Source of the DNA: Diospyros lotus
Lineage: Eukaryota; Streptophyta; Magnoliopsida; Ericales; Ebenaceae
DNA length: 64,000 nucleotides
Assembly: GCF_014633365.1 (NCBI RefSeq)
Contig: NC_068342.1
Coordinates: 544,622-608,621, forward strand
Direction of reading: 5' to 3'
Shown: positions 50,822 through 60,994 of the stretch, piece after piece
Numbering within the stretch: the first letter of the stretch is position 1
Layout of the letters: each line of letters starts with the position of its first letter
Made by a program: the position numbers and the translations under genes
Notes under the pieces: generated by a model
What the model saw: the letters and a program-made list of their open reading frames with translations, nothing else
Databases searched by the model: none
What the model was told of the DNA's origin: nothing

Positions 50822-53074
50822 TGGAGCACCACCACCAACAGAAGACCAAGAAACCTATACGGCTATACCCTTTCGTAATCAAAATTCAGTATCTTACCAT
50901 TCCTGAATCCTTCCTACACCCAAATTGAATCAAAGCCTCAAGACAACAAGAATGCATACGCACGCATGTATATATACATATATGCAAGAGAAAGGACCAG
51001 ATCCATAAAGAAGATTGAGAGAGAAAATTATAAGGAGAGAGAGAGAGAGAAAAATATATATATTGTTTCACACTCTCTCCTCGGCAAGCAATGGCCTTTC
51101 CTTTCTTCTTTCTTCTTTCTTCTTTCTTCTTCTTTCCTTTCTCTGTATTTCTAACCGCTGCTGTATTTCCAGCTTTCTCTCTGTTCTCTGTGAATCTACA
51201 AGCCGAACCTCGTTCCGAACCTCTCGGCCCGGACCCCGGCGGTTTGTATTTTGGTGGATTGAGAAAATTAGAGGAAATAGCTCACTTTTGCTATTTACTC
51301 TTTTACCCCTTTCATCCTTGGATATCCTCTTCTCTCCCCAAATTGCCCCTACCCTTCTCGTATTTTCATGGCTTCTAAAAATAATCTTAAATTGCTTTCA
51401 CCTCTTAAATATAGTTTTTTCTATATTTTTAAAATATAGTTAAAATTGGTGAAAGAAATTGTTGAATATTTTTCCTAATAGAAATATATGCTTCTCAATT
51501 CTGAGTTTCGTTAAATGTAACTTTTATCGCTTAGTCAAAAATTTTAATTTACTTTTTATTTTATTATATTATAGTTTAGAAGCAAAATGCAGAACTTAAA
51601 TTAAACCCACAAAAAAAGTAACTTAAAAACTAAAAATATAAATTAAAAGATAATGTTGCAAAAAAGTGAAAATCCAAAATATTACAGATTAGACTCTGGT
51701 AAATAAAAGGCTATTGTCTCTATGAATAGCTTCAATCGTCAAGTTAATCCTCAAAATTTATAAGCGAGCAATAGGTAGGGCATGATAATAAGAAAAATAA
51801 TATTGTAAATTCTTTTTTATCTTAATAAAATATTAGTGTTTATATAATTTGCCTGTAAAATATCGAGCATTATCTTTGACGAGATTTTCTTGTGATTTTT
51901 TAATGTAACTTCCAACTATATTCAATTTGTGATTTTTGGAGAGCTCAAGAGCTTATTTTTCCAAATAATTAGAGATTCTGACACGTGATATCTTTCGATA
52001 AAAATTATGTGTCACTCTAGAACTAATTAACTATGGAAAAAAAAAATAAATAACTTCTTGTGAAAAGGTAATTAAAAATTTAAATCTAATGCCTGCATGC
52101 ATCTTAGATTTGGCTCAACTTTTCTTTACTAATTTCCTTTTGAATAATAATTATTGCCCCCTCATATGGTATAGAGAAAGTTGTTTATTAATTGCTTGAG
52201 ATTAAAGTCTCTAAGCATGTAACCATGGTTATGGGGAATGCAATAGCAACTTAATTGTTTAGAATAATAAGATACACTTAACCTTTATTTAACAAGTAAT
52301 GGGTCTTAATTAGTTTCCTGTTGGGAATGAGTGTCAACCTCTCATTAATTAATTTAATTAGTATGCCATTAATTAATTAATCCCCTCTTCAAGATTGGTT
52401 GTCCAAATGGAGATCGATGGATGAACAAAATTTGCAATGAAATTAATGATCTAATCCTTAATTATTTGATTAATTATATATGATCAATATCAATATGCAT
52501 TATATATATATATATATATAATTTGGTAGTTGGTCTCATCTCAATAGTTGTCAGTCTTTGAAGGGTTCTAATCACAAACCAACCCGACAAGAATGCTAGC
52601 TATAGTTAGCACTCTTGATAGGTTACAATTAACGAAATATGTACTACGTTACGATTGGTAGAACATATGATATGTAGGGATTTAATTTTGGCTAAAAAAG
52701 ATATCAGAGATAAATTTATAAATAATCATATTGTAAATCTGTCAATAATACAATATGTTAAAATAGGGAGGGAGAAAGAAAAAGGAAAAAAAATAAAGGA
52801 ATGGGAGACATTGGAAACCATGAGACCAAAGTGTTGTTTATTAATGGTCACTTGGTAGCATGGAATTGGAATTGGGACAGCTGAAAAGAAAAGAATGAAA
52901 TGAGAGAAGGGTAGATGCATGCATGCATGACCAGTGACCACCTTATCTCTTAATCCCTACCCACCAAGACATGATAGTATCAAGTGCATTGCAACTTTGC
53001 AGCACATGATGTGTGCACTGTTCAATCATTTGGCCTATTAATAATTACACCATTTTAAGTTTGACACTTGCATA
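50822..53074. other. 5' flank of the kinesin gene and AT-rich intergenic DNA
   Basis: The first 300 bases are the presumed kinesin promoter and leader, with (GA)n at 51034-51050 and a TTTCTTC repeat at 51100-51140. The rest is AT-rich, with (TA)n at 52500-52520 and no supported gene. Confidence 0.5.
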
Positions 53075-53420
53075 GGTAAAATTTGTATTTTTGTTTATAT
53101 ATTTTTATATTTTTTTTTGTGTGATCACTCAACATTTTTAGTTCGGTACTTCAATTACACTCATATACTTATATTTTTTAGTCAATTTAACTCTTATATT
53201 TTAATATTTTTTTAATGTGACAATTTAAATCTTTTGTTATTTTAAATACACCTGTATACTTATATTTTTAAGTTAATTTAATCTCTATATTTTAGTATAT
53301 AATTTTTTTTATGTTAAAATATAAAAATTAAATTGACTTAAAAATACAGATATGAGATGTAATAGAAACAATAAAAAATTTAAATAATTATAAAAATAAA
53401 ATAAAATTATAAATTCGACT
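53075..53420. repeat. AT-rich foldback element, copy D
   Basis: Left-arm sequence with two TTTTTTAGTCAATTTAACTC / TTTTTAAGTTAATTTAATCTC units, then the shorter inverted right arm (TTAAATTGACTTAAAAATA). Same family as copies A-C and E. Confidence 0.6.
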
Positions 53421-53663
53421 ATCATTTTGAAGTATAGGTTTTGTGGTGAGAGATAAGCTCTTTGTTTTTGTAAAATTAAATTAAACAAAAGAAAGAAAAG
53501 TAGATATTCTCTCCAATGATTTATCCCTTTTTTTTTTTTTTCCTTTTGTGAGGCAAAGGTTGAGATGTCACTCAAAAACCAATTCTTCCACAAAGCGCAA
53601 ATGCATGTGCCACTGTTTTCCTATTAAGTTTTAATTCCTTCGGATTCCAAACCCAACCAGAGG

Positions 53664-54005
53664 CCATATTTTTGTCGATTTATTTTCACATTTTTTGTAG
53701 TCATTTAAATATTTTATTATTTTAATTATATTCCTGTTTTATATTTTTAAATAAATTTAATGAATATACTTTAATTTTTTTTATACCAACTTTAATTTTT
53801 TGTTATTTCGATTACACTCATATACTTGCATTTTTGAGTTAATTTAACTACTATATTTTAACGTGTAAATAAAAAAATAAGTTATATTGACTTATCTCAT
53901 TTTATTTTATTTTTACACATCAAAATATACGTATTAAATTGACTTAAAAATATAAATATATTAGTATAATCAAAACAACAAAAAGTTTGAGTTGGGCATA
54001 CCAAG
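53664..54005. repeat. AT-rich foldback element, copy E, abutting the Tat LTR
   Basis: The left arm and most of the right arm are present (TTAAATTGACTTAAAAATATAAATAT). The copy ends within about 30 bases of the Tat element's 5' LTR, so the retrotransposon may have inserted into or beside it. Confidence 0.55.
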
Positions 54006-54160
54006 TGTTATGTATAAAATAAATAAAAGCAGAGTGAGTGCCGAAGAAATCGGGTCAAGAAAGCGCCCCATGGCCCCCCGAGAGAACGCCACGTGGCACC
54101 CCAAGAGAGCGCCACGTGGCAGCCCCTGGGTGGCCAAAGAAGGCCACACAGGGGGAACCA

Positions 54161-54338
54161 CCCCCGAGTGAGGTCACTCGGGGGTGGCAGGCGCGGCCCC
54201 CATGGGCAGCCGCGTGCGCTGCCAGGCAGCACGCGGCTACCTGGTGGGGGCCGCGCCCCTGTGCCAGGGGGGAGCGCCCCCTCCCCCGAGTGGACGTCAC
54301 TCGGGGGAACAGTACCCCCGAGTGACCCCACTCGGGGG
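54161..54338. repeat. Three perfect 10-bp-arm palindromes in the Tat LTR
   Basis: CCCCCGAGTG pairs with CACTCGGGGG at 54161-54184 (4-base loop), 54283-54307 (5-base loop) and 54315-54338 (4-base loop). A decayed fourth copy lies at 54601-54625. The middle one includes GACGTCAC, a CRE/bZIP-type core. They are upstream of the TATA box and could be enhancer units or DNA hairpins. Confidence 0.85.
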
Positions 54339-54370
54339 AAGGCAACCGCGTGCACGGCTGCTCGCGCGCG

Positions 54371-54515
54371 GTTGCCCGCGCAAGGCCGCGCGCGCGGCTG
54401 TTCGCGCGCGGCCACGCGCGCAAGGCCTCGCGCGCGGTTGCCCGCGCAAGGCCGCGCGCGCGGCTGTTCCCGCGCAGCCACGCGCGCAAGGCCTCGCGCG
54501 CAGCTAGCCGCGCGC
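54371..54515. repeat. 66-bp GC-rich tandem repeat in the Tat LTR
   Basis: GTTGCCCGCGCAAGGCCGCG begins at 54371 and again at 54437 (period 66), followed by a partial third unit. It is made almost wholly of CGCG, GGCC and GCAAGGC words. Open frames on both strands here reflect lack of stop codons in GC-rich DNA. Confidence 0.8.
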
Positions 54516-54776
54516 GCGGCTGGCAGCATATGGCTGCCCGCGTAAGGCCGCGGCCGCCCGTGCACGGCCCCTCACGCTCTTTTTTCCATGCTAACAGATA
54601 CCCCCGAGTGAGGGTCACCCAGGGATCCACACTCGCCTCCGCGGGCCTCCCATTCTTACTCAACCGCCTCCAAGAAAGTCGGCCTAAGGCTATTCCCGTG
54701 AAACCCGGTCAAAGCCCCTCCGAGATTCTTGCCACAAAACTCGGAGTAAGCGACACATGGATGCCCATCTTGTTGC

Positions 54777-54784
54777 TATAAATA
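54777..54784 (+). promoter_or_regulatory. TATA box of the Tat LTR promoter
   Basis: TATAAATA in GCTATAAATAGGAGG, followed by a pyrimidine-rich stretch suited to a transcription start about 30 bases on. Confidence 0.75.
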
Positions 54785-54941
54785 GGAGGTCACTTTCTCT
54801 CATTCGGTATGCAATCTCTGGCTCTCGCATTTACTCTCTTACTTTCGAATACTCAATTTCTACGGTGATCTAACTTAAGCATCGGAGGGTCCGCGCGGGG
54901 ATTTTCGCCCGCGCTCCTAACCGATTCTTTCTCTAATAGGT

Positions 54942-55078
54942 CATCCATTGCTCGGAAACACCTCCGGAGACTCATCCATCGCTCAGAAACGCCCTACGAG
55001 ACTCACCCATCGCTGCCACATTACCCCGGGAGACTCATCCATCGCTCAGATAAGCCATACGAGGGTCATCCATCGGTG
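54942..55078 (+). repeat. Five 31-bp tandem repeats in the LTR R/U5 region
   Basis: CATCCATCGCTC or a near match starts at 54942, 54973, 55004, 55036 and 55067, with CGAGACT or GGAGACT between units. The repeats lie after the TATA box and so should be in the element RNA leader. Confidence 0.8.
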
Positions 55079-55124
55079 GTTTCCCATTTTATAAATTTTA
55101 TTGTTGTAATCGTGTAACAACAAT

Positions 55125-55142
55125 TGGCGCCGTCTGTGGGAA
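55125..55142 (+). other. Primer binding site (tRNA-Asp-like)
   Basis: TGGCGCCGTCTGTGGG follows the LTR after two bases. Its first nine bases match the complement of the plant tRNA-Asp 3' end, the primer usual for Tat and Athila elements; the remaining bases match poorly. Confidence 0.7.
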
Positions 55143-55177
55143 ACGCAAACAAAAAGCTGCAACACTCTTCTCTCATC

Positions 55178-58100
55178 ATGGCTCAAACTCGAAGCAATCG
55201 CCAGACCCTCTCCCGTGGGGCCCAATCGCCTCGACGAGAAACCCTCCCTCGAGCGGAAGATCAGCATCAGTCTACTCGCGATGGCCCGTTACCCCTCGTC
55301 CATGGGGGCCATCCGCCCCTCTCCCATGAGGGACAGCCTCCCCTCACTCATGGTGGCCAACCGTCCCTCACCCATCAATCCCCTCGTGAGGGTCACCCGT
55401 CCCTCACACACCAGCAGCCGCCCCTTCCAGAGCCCTCTCACCCACTGGGGGCCCAACTTCAGGTGCCTCCTCTTACCGCCCCACATATTCACTCGGGACC
55501 CTACTCAGGTATGCAGATCCCATCCGTCGTGCCTTGGGCTGAGTACGAAGCCCTACGACAGCAACACGCTGAAGGAATACAAGCTCTGAGGGAAATGGCT
55601 GGTATTTTGCAAAGTCTGGTCCCCCACGGGACAATCCCAGCTGCATTGAGAAAGTTCATCCCGGGGATAGTTCCATCTCACAGGGCTCGTCAAGAGGTAC
55701 CAGGGAACGACTCCTATCGAGACGCAAGCCCTGAAACCCACGTCCAACCTGTCCAAACTCGAAACAATCAACCAAGGTCTCCTTTAAGGGAAGATCACAG
55801 CCAAACATCTCCTCTTCGAGGAAATCAAGGAGGAACTGACCGTCGAAAGACAGAAAGACGAAGCCCACAACGAGGAAGATATTCGGAAACAGTAGCCAGC
55901 ACTCCGATGGAAAGAGGCCGGGAGGCAAAACCCATAAGCAAGCAAAATGATGGGCCTGAGGATAACCTTACTGCATTTAGTGCGCGAGAGGCCGCCGATA
56001 TGAAAAAGATGATTGAGCGGGTCCTACAACAGAATAAGTTATTAGCTACCTCGGAGGAACAATCCAGAGGAAAGTTACCATTCGTGGCCGAGGTAATGGA
56101 GAAACCTTTGCCGAGGAAGTTCAAGATGCCTCAAATAAATCCTTATTCAGGAAAGGACGACCCGTACGATCACGTGCAAAATTATGAATCTTTAATGATG
56201 CTTCATGGATGGGACGACGAGATAATGTGCAGGGCATTTCCTTTAACCCTAACTGGGCATGCTCGAGCCTGGTTTAACGGCTTACCCGAGGCATCTATCT
56301 CCTCATTCGGGCAGCTAAAAACAGAATTTATCAAAGCATTCATTATTAACAGTCAGAGAAAGAAGGATGCGACATATCTGCTTAGCATTCGACAAGGGAA
56401 TAAAGAGACCCTGCGGCACTACGTGGACAGATTTCGAAATGCCACACTTGAGATCTGTAATTTACCGATTGAAATGGCGGTGTCTGCCATGTTCCAAGGG
56501 ACACGACTAACCCCTTTGCAAGAATCATTATCCCTAGACCCTCCGAAATCTCTGGCAGACCTGTTCGTCCGGGCTAACAGGTACATACTCCATGCGGAAA
56601 TGATGAGAACGATAGGGGGAAGTGAAGACGGAGAAAGAAAGAGGAAAGAACGAGATATTGAAGAAGGATCAAACCAGCGAAAAGAACGGACCAGGAGGTC
56701 GGATACCGTGGGGCCACAATTTCATCATTACACTAGGCTCAATCAACCCCGATCAGCTATATTGGCGACAGTAGAGGGGTCTGGTCTCCTCCAGCTTCCG
56801 AAAAAGGCAGATCGCCCCATGGGGAGAAATCAAGAAGAGTACTGCAGGTATCACCGAACTCGGGGACACTCTACCGATCAGTGTAGGGAGCTAAAAAATC
56901 AGATAGAAGCACTCATTCGTGAAGGGCACTTGCAAAGATACGTAAGGACTGAAGGTAGAAATGACAGAGACCGTCAAAGAAGGGAAGAAAGGCCCGAAGG
57001 TCAAGATAGACAAAATTTACGGCAGAATGAAGGGATAAGGGATGACAGAATGGTGGCCCCCCCTGACAATGAGCCGACTCATCAAGCTATTCATGTTATC
57101 TCTGGGGGCGAGACCTTAGCTGGGAATACTTCTTCTTCTCGAAAGGCCTATGCCCGTCAGGCCTACCAAGTCAACTCTGTGATGGAGGTGAGAGAGGACG
57201 AGGAGCCAATCACGTTCACCCCTGCTGATAGAGGTGATATAATGCTTCCACATGATGATCCAATGGTAATTTCTGCAGTTATCGCCAAACACCCCATCAG
57301 TAGAATTTTGGTGGATAGCGGCAGCTCTGTTAATCTAATCTATTGGAATTGTTTCGAACAAATGAACATATCCCAAGACCGGTTGAGAAAAGTGTCCTCT
57401 CCCCTGTACAGCTTCACTGGAGAACCTGTCTCGGTAGCAGGATCTGTTCAACTACCTGTCACATTAGGCGCCGACCCACAAAGTGTGACTCGACAGGCGA
57501 ATTTCATGGTGGTCAAAGCCCCTTCTGCAGCATACAACATGATTTTAGGCCGACCGCTCCTCAATGATATGAGGGCTGTAGTGTCCTCTTGCTACTTATT
57601 AATGAAATTCCCCACACTCTCAGGAGTAAGGCAAGTTCGTGGAGATCAGAGGAAGGCTAGATCCTGTTATGTATCGTCCACAAAAGGAAAAAAGGCAGAA
57701 GAGACTTTATCTATCGCTGAAAAAGCCATACACAAATCCCTGGAAGAAGAGACTGCTCGCAAGCCCCAACCAGTGGAAGAGTTAGAAGCAGTGCGATTAA
57801 GTGACACAGATCCCGAGAAGTTAGTGTATGTGGGCATGAAGCTTCCGAAACCAGTAAAAGATGAAATCATGGGGTGCCTTAGAGAAAATTTGGATGTCTT
57901 TGCTTGGACACCAAGGGATATGCCAGGGATTAGTCCCGACGTGATATGTCACCATTTGAACGTGGATCCTCAGTTCAAGCCTGTTCGACAAAAAAAAAGG
58001 AATATCGCCCCTGATAGGCTACCGGCGTTAGAAGAAGAAATTGATAAGCTACTAAAGGCAGGTTTCATTCGAGAGGTGTTATATCCAGAGTGGTTGGCCA

Positions 58101-60994
58101 ATGTGGTTATGATTAAAAAACCCAACGGAAAATGGCGCGTGTGTATAGACTTCACTGGCCTCAACAAGGCGTGTCCTAAAGATTCCTACCCATTACCTCG
58201 GATTGATCGTCTGGTGGATGAAACATCTGGGTATCATCTAATGAGCTTCTTAGATGCTTTCTCAGGGTATCATCAGATAATGATGTATCCTCCAGATCAG
58301 GAGAAAACATCATTCATTACAGAAAAAGGGACATATTGTTACCGAGTTATGCCATTCGGGCTCAAGAACGCGGGGGCCACTTATCAACGCATGGTGAATA
58401 AAGTTTTTAAGGAATTATTGGGTGATACAATGGAAGCATATGTCGATGATATGATCGTGAAAAGTCGGGAGAAGGAATCGCATGTTAAAAAGCTGGCACG
58501 AGTGCTTGAAGTCTTTAGGCAATACAAAATGCGCCTAAACCCAGCAAAATGTGCATTTGGCGTTCAGTCTGGAAAATTCTTAGGATATATGATCACACAA
58601 AGGGGCATCGAGGCGAACCCCGAAAAGATACAAGCGATACTGGATATGGAACCCCCAACATCAATTAAGGAAGTGCAGCGGCTGACAGGTCGAATGGCGG
58701 CTCTTGGGCGTTTCCTCTCCAAATCGGCCGAAAGGGAACTCCCGTTTCTTCAGACGTTAAGGACAGGAAAAAAGTTTGAGTGGACAGAGCAATGCCAAAA
58801 GTCATTTGAGGCATTAAAAGAGTACTTGAAGGAAGTCCCTTTATTGACTCGACCTAAAACTAGGGAAATGTTATATTTGTACTTGGGTGTAAGTGACAAA
58901 GCAGTAAGTGCAGTACTGATTAAAAAAGAAGGGCAGGTGGATCGACCAGTGTACTACGTCAGTAAGGTTCTACAAGGGCCGGAAACGCGTTATCCCTTCA
59001 CAGAAAAGGTGGCACTGGCCCTATTGAACGCCTCCAGAAAGTTGAGGCCATATTTCCAAGCTCACTCCATTAGCGTACTAACAGACCAACCATTACGGAG
59101 CATTTTACAAAAGCCTGAGTGTTCCGGTCGTCTCACCAAATGGTCCATTGAGTTGAGTGAATATGACATACAATATCATCCTAGGCAGGCTATAAAAGGG
59201 CAAGCATTGGCAGACTTTATTGTCGAATGTACACCCTCCAAGGAGGCCAAGGAAAAGAGCATAACAGAGTGGTTACTGTTTGTTGATGGGGCTGCCAGTT
59301 CCCAAGGGAGTGGAGCGGGAATAGTGCTTATCCCACCAGAAGGAGAATCCCTTGAATACTCTCTAAGATTCGCTTTTCCAAGTTCGAATAATGTGGCCGA
59401 GTATGAGGCACTAATCGCTGGTTTGAGGTTAGCCCGAAAACTTGAGGTAGCACAATTGATAGCCCACAGTGATTCTCAACTGATCGTTCAGCAATACTAC
59501 GGGCAGTACGAGACTAGAGAGCCGGCCATGGGACAGTATCTCCAGAAAGTCAAGGCACTCGCACAGTTGTTCGAAAGTTTCCGGCTAGTACAGATCAACA
59601 GATCCCTTAATGGCCATGCAGACGCTTTATCCAAATTAGCATCCACTAAAGAAACTACTGGGAGAACAGTATATGTGGAAGTCCTTCAACAACCAAGTAT
59701 CGAAGAATCTGAAGTAGCATGTATTGAGAATAGTAACGACTGGAGAACCCCTTTCTACAAATATTTGACCACGGGAGAATTACCGGCAGACCCAAGAGAG
59801 GCTAAGAAAATTAAGTTTAGAGGAGCTCGTTTCACAATAATAGATGGGATGCTATACAAGCGAGCGCACACTATGCCACTCCTCAAATGCTTAGGCCCTC
59901 GAGAAACCAATTATGCTTTGACTGAAGTTCACAGTGGAGTATGCGGTGAGCATCTGGGAGGAAGGGCCCTTGCGGCCAAAATCCTAAGAGCAGGCTTTTT
60001 CTGGCCCACATTACAACATGATGCTCAAGCAAAGGTCAAAGAGTGTGATAAATGTCAGAGGCACGCCCCGATTCATTCTGCTCCGATATCGCAACTACAA
60101 CCCACATTCCAGCCCATTTCATTCGCTCAATGGGGCTTGGATATTCTCGGCCCATTTCCGCAAGCTACAGGGCAAAGGAAATTCCTTTTAGTGGCAACAG
60201 ATTATTTTACCAAGTGGATTGAAGCCGAAGCCCTAGCCACCATTAGTGCGAGGAAAGTAGAGGCCATGGTATGGAAAGACATTGTATGCCGATTTGGAAT
60301 CCCACGAGTCATTAACACCAATCATGGAAAGCAGTTTGACTGTGATTCTTTCCGAAATTTTTGCAAAGGCTTGGACATTCAGCTAAGGATTTCTTCAGTA
60401 GCATATCCCCAAGCTAACGGACAAGCAGAAGTCAGCAACAGAACAATTTTACATGGCTTGAAAACTCGGCTAGAAGGCGCAAAGGGAGCATGGGTGGATG
60501 AATTGCCTACCGTCTTGTGGGCCTACCGAACAACCAGTCGGGTCTCAACAGGTGAAACGCCATTTAACCTAGTGTATGGAACAGAAGCTTTGATCCCTGT
60601 GGAAATCTCGTGCAGATCACCCCGATTGGATGCTTTTGATAAATGTGACGGTTCGAAAAACTCTGATTCATTAAAAGAGAGTCTTGATCTCATCGAGGAA
60701 CAGAGAGACAGGGCGGCTGTGCGAATCGCTGCCTATCATAAAAGGGTCGCCAACTATTACAACTCTCGTGTAAGGAGCCGACCTCTCAAGAAGGGAGATT
60801 TGATCCTCAGGAAATCAGCCATCACCAATGCACACCGAGAGGATGGAAAATTTCGAGCAAATTGGGAAGGGCCGTACCGCATTCAAGAAATGATAGGTCC
60901 TAGTACCTGTATCCTCCAAACGCTCCAGGGTGAAACCATGGGTAAAACTTGGAGCACAAACCACCTGAAATTATATTCCCCTTCGGACATGTAA
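55178..60994 (+). CDS. Tat gag-pol polyprotein, 1938 aa, uninterrupted
   Basis: The ATG at 55178 is the first in this frame (the frame is open from the primer site but has no earlier ATG). In order: a Pro/His-rich N-terminus, the gag domain (NPYSGKDDPYDHVQNYE near 56137; LTGHARAWFNGLP near 56249), a zinc-knuckle-like YCRYHRTRGHSTDQC near 56840, protease VDSGSSVNLIY (about 57311), reverse transcriptase with FLDAFSGYHQI and catalytic YVDD (58439-58450), RNase H starting LLFVDGAASSQGSGAG (about 59275), integrase zinc-binding region (H, H, then CDKCQRH near 60050) and the integrase core (LDILGPF near 60137; QANGQAEVSNR near 60412). The second catalytic Asp of the integrase is replaced by Asn (codon 60320-60322) with further changes around it, so integration by this copy is doubtful even though gag, protease, RT and RNase H look intact. 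Confidence 0.95.
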   Translation: MAQTRSNRQTLSRGAQSPRRETLPRAEDQHQSTRDGPLPLVHGGHPPLSHEGQPPLTHGGQPSLTHQSPREGHPSLTHQQPPLPEPSHPLGAQLQVPPLTAPHIHSGPYSGMQIPSVVPWAEYEALRQQHAEGIQALREMAGILQSLVPHGTIPAALRKFIPGIVPSHRARQEVPGNDSYRDASPETHVQPVQTRNNQPRSPLREDHSQTSPLRGNQGGTDRRKTERRSPQRGRYSETVASTPMERGREAKPISKQNDGPEDNLTAFSAREAADMKKMIERVLQQNKLLATSEEQSRGKLPFVAEVMEKPLPRKFKMPQINPYSGKDDPYDHVQNYESLMMLHGWDDEIMCRAFPLTLTGHARAWFNGLPEASISSFGQLKTEFIKAFIINSQRKKDATYLLSIRQGNKETLRHYVDRFRNATLEICNLPIEMAVSAMFQGTRLTPLQESLSLDPPKSLADLFVRANRYILHAEMMRTIGGSEDGERKRKERDIEEGSNQRKERTRRSDTVGPQFHHYTRLNQPRSAILATVEGSGLLQLPKKADRPMGRNQEEYCRYHRTRGHSTDQCRELKNQIEALIREGHLQRYVRTEGRNDRDRQRREERPEGQDRQNLRQNEGIRDDRMVAPPDNEPTHQAIHVISGGETLAGNTSSSRKAYARQAYQVNSVMEVREDEEPITFTPADRGDIMLPHDDPMVISAVIAKHPISRILVDSGSSVNLIYWNCFEQMNISQDRLRKVSSPLYSFTGEPVSVAGSVQLPVTLGADPQSVTRQANFMVVKAPSAAYNMILGRPLLNDMRAVVSSCYLLMKFPTLSGVRQVRGDQRKARSCYVSSTKGKKAEETLSIAEKAIHKSLEEETARKPQPVEELEAVRLSDTDPEKLVYVGMKLPKPVKDEIMGCLRENLDVFAWTPRDMPGISPDVICHHLNVDPQFKPVRQKKRNIAPDRLPALEEEIDKLLKAGFIREVLYPEWLANVVMIKKPNGKWRVCIDFTGLNKACPKDSYPLPRIDRLVDETSGYHLMSFLDAFSGYHQIMMYPPDQEKTSFITEKGTYCYRVMPFGLKNAGATYQRMVNKVFKELLGDTMEAYVDDMIVKSREKESHVKKLARVLEVFRQYKMRLNPAKCAFGVQSGKFLGYMITQRGIEANPEKIQAILDMEPPTSIKEVQRLTGRMAALGRFLSKSAERELPFLQTLRTGKKFEWTEQCQKSFEALKEYLKEVPLLTRPKTREMLYLYLGVSDKAVSAVLIKKEGQVDRPVYYVSKVLQGPETRYPFTEKVALALLNASRKLRPYFQAHSISVLTDQPLRSILQKPECSGRLTKWSIELSEYDIQYHPRQAIKGQALADFIVECTPSKEAKEKSITEWLLFVDGAASSQGSGAGIVLIPPEGESLEYSLRFAFPSSNNVAEYEALIAGLRLARKLEVAQLIAHSDSQLIVQQYYGQYETREPAMGQYLQKVKALAQLFESFRLVQINRSLNGHADALSKLASTKETTGRTVYVEVLQQPSIEESEVACIENSNDWRTPFYKYLTTGELPADPREAKKIKFRGARFTIIDGMLYKRAHTMPLLKCLGPRETNYALTEVHSGVCGEHLGGRALAAKILRAGFFWPTLQHDAQAKVKECDKCQRHAPIHSAPISQLQPTFQPISFAQWGLDILGPFPQATGQRKFLLVATDYFTKWIEAEALATISARKVEAMVWKDIVCRFGIPRVINTNHGKQFDCDSFRNFCKGLDIQLRISSVAYPQANGQAEVSNRTILHGLKTRLEGAKGAWVDELPTVLWAYRTTSRVSTGETPFNLVYGTEALIPVEISCRSPRLDAFDKCDGSKNSDSLKESLDLIEEQRDRAAVRIAAYHKRVANYYNSRVRSRPLKKGDLILRKSAITNAHREDGKFRANWEGPYRIQEMIGPSTCILQTLQGETMGKTWSTNHLKLYSPSDM

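Larger units (their letters stand above)
54006..55122 (+). repeat. 5' LTR of the Tat element
   Basis: 1117 bp starting TGTTATG and ending TAACAACA, so TGTT...AACA form short inverted ends. About 54060-54600 is extremely GC-rich against flanks of AT-rich DNA. It contains palindromes, a 66-bp tandem repeat, a TATA box and five 31-bp repeats after the TATA box. The left border is inferred from the TGTT...AACA pairing, since the second LTR is not visible. Confidence 0.8.

Noticed and set aside
51015..51443. Phe/Ser/Leu-rich frame upstream of the kinesin gene
   Set aside because: Encoded largely by TTTCTTC repeats in the opposite-strand leader; no homologous protein recognised.
54008..54781. Several overlapping long Arg/Ala-rich reading frames on both strands in the Tat LTR
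   Set aside because: They are by-products of a GC-rich, stop-poor tandem repeat; all frames are low-complexity and none has a recognisable domain.
54942..55078. Regular 31-bp repeats with similar spacing, superficially like a CRISPR array
   Set aside because: The window is a plant nuclear genome, the units are contiguous without unique spacers, and they lie inside an LTR.
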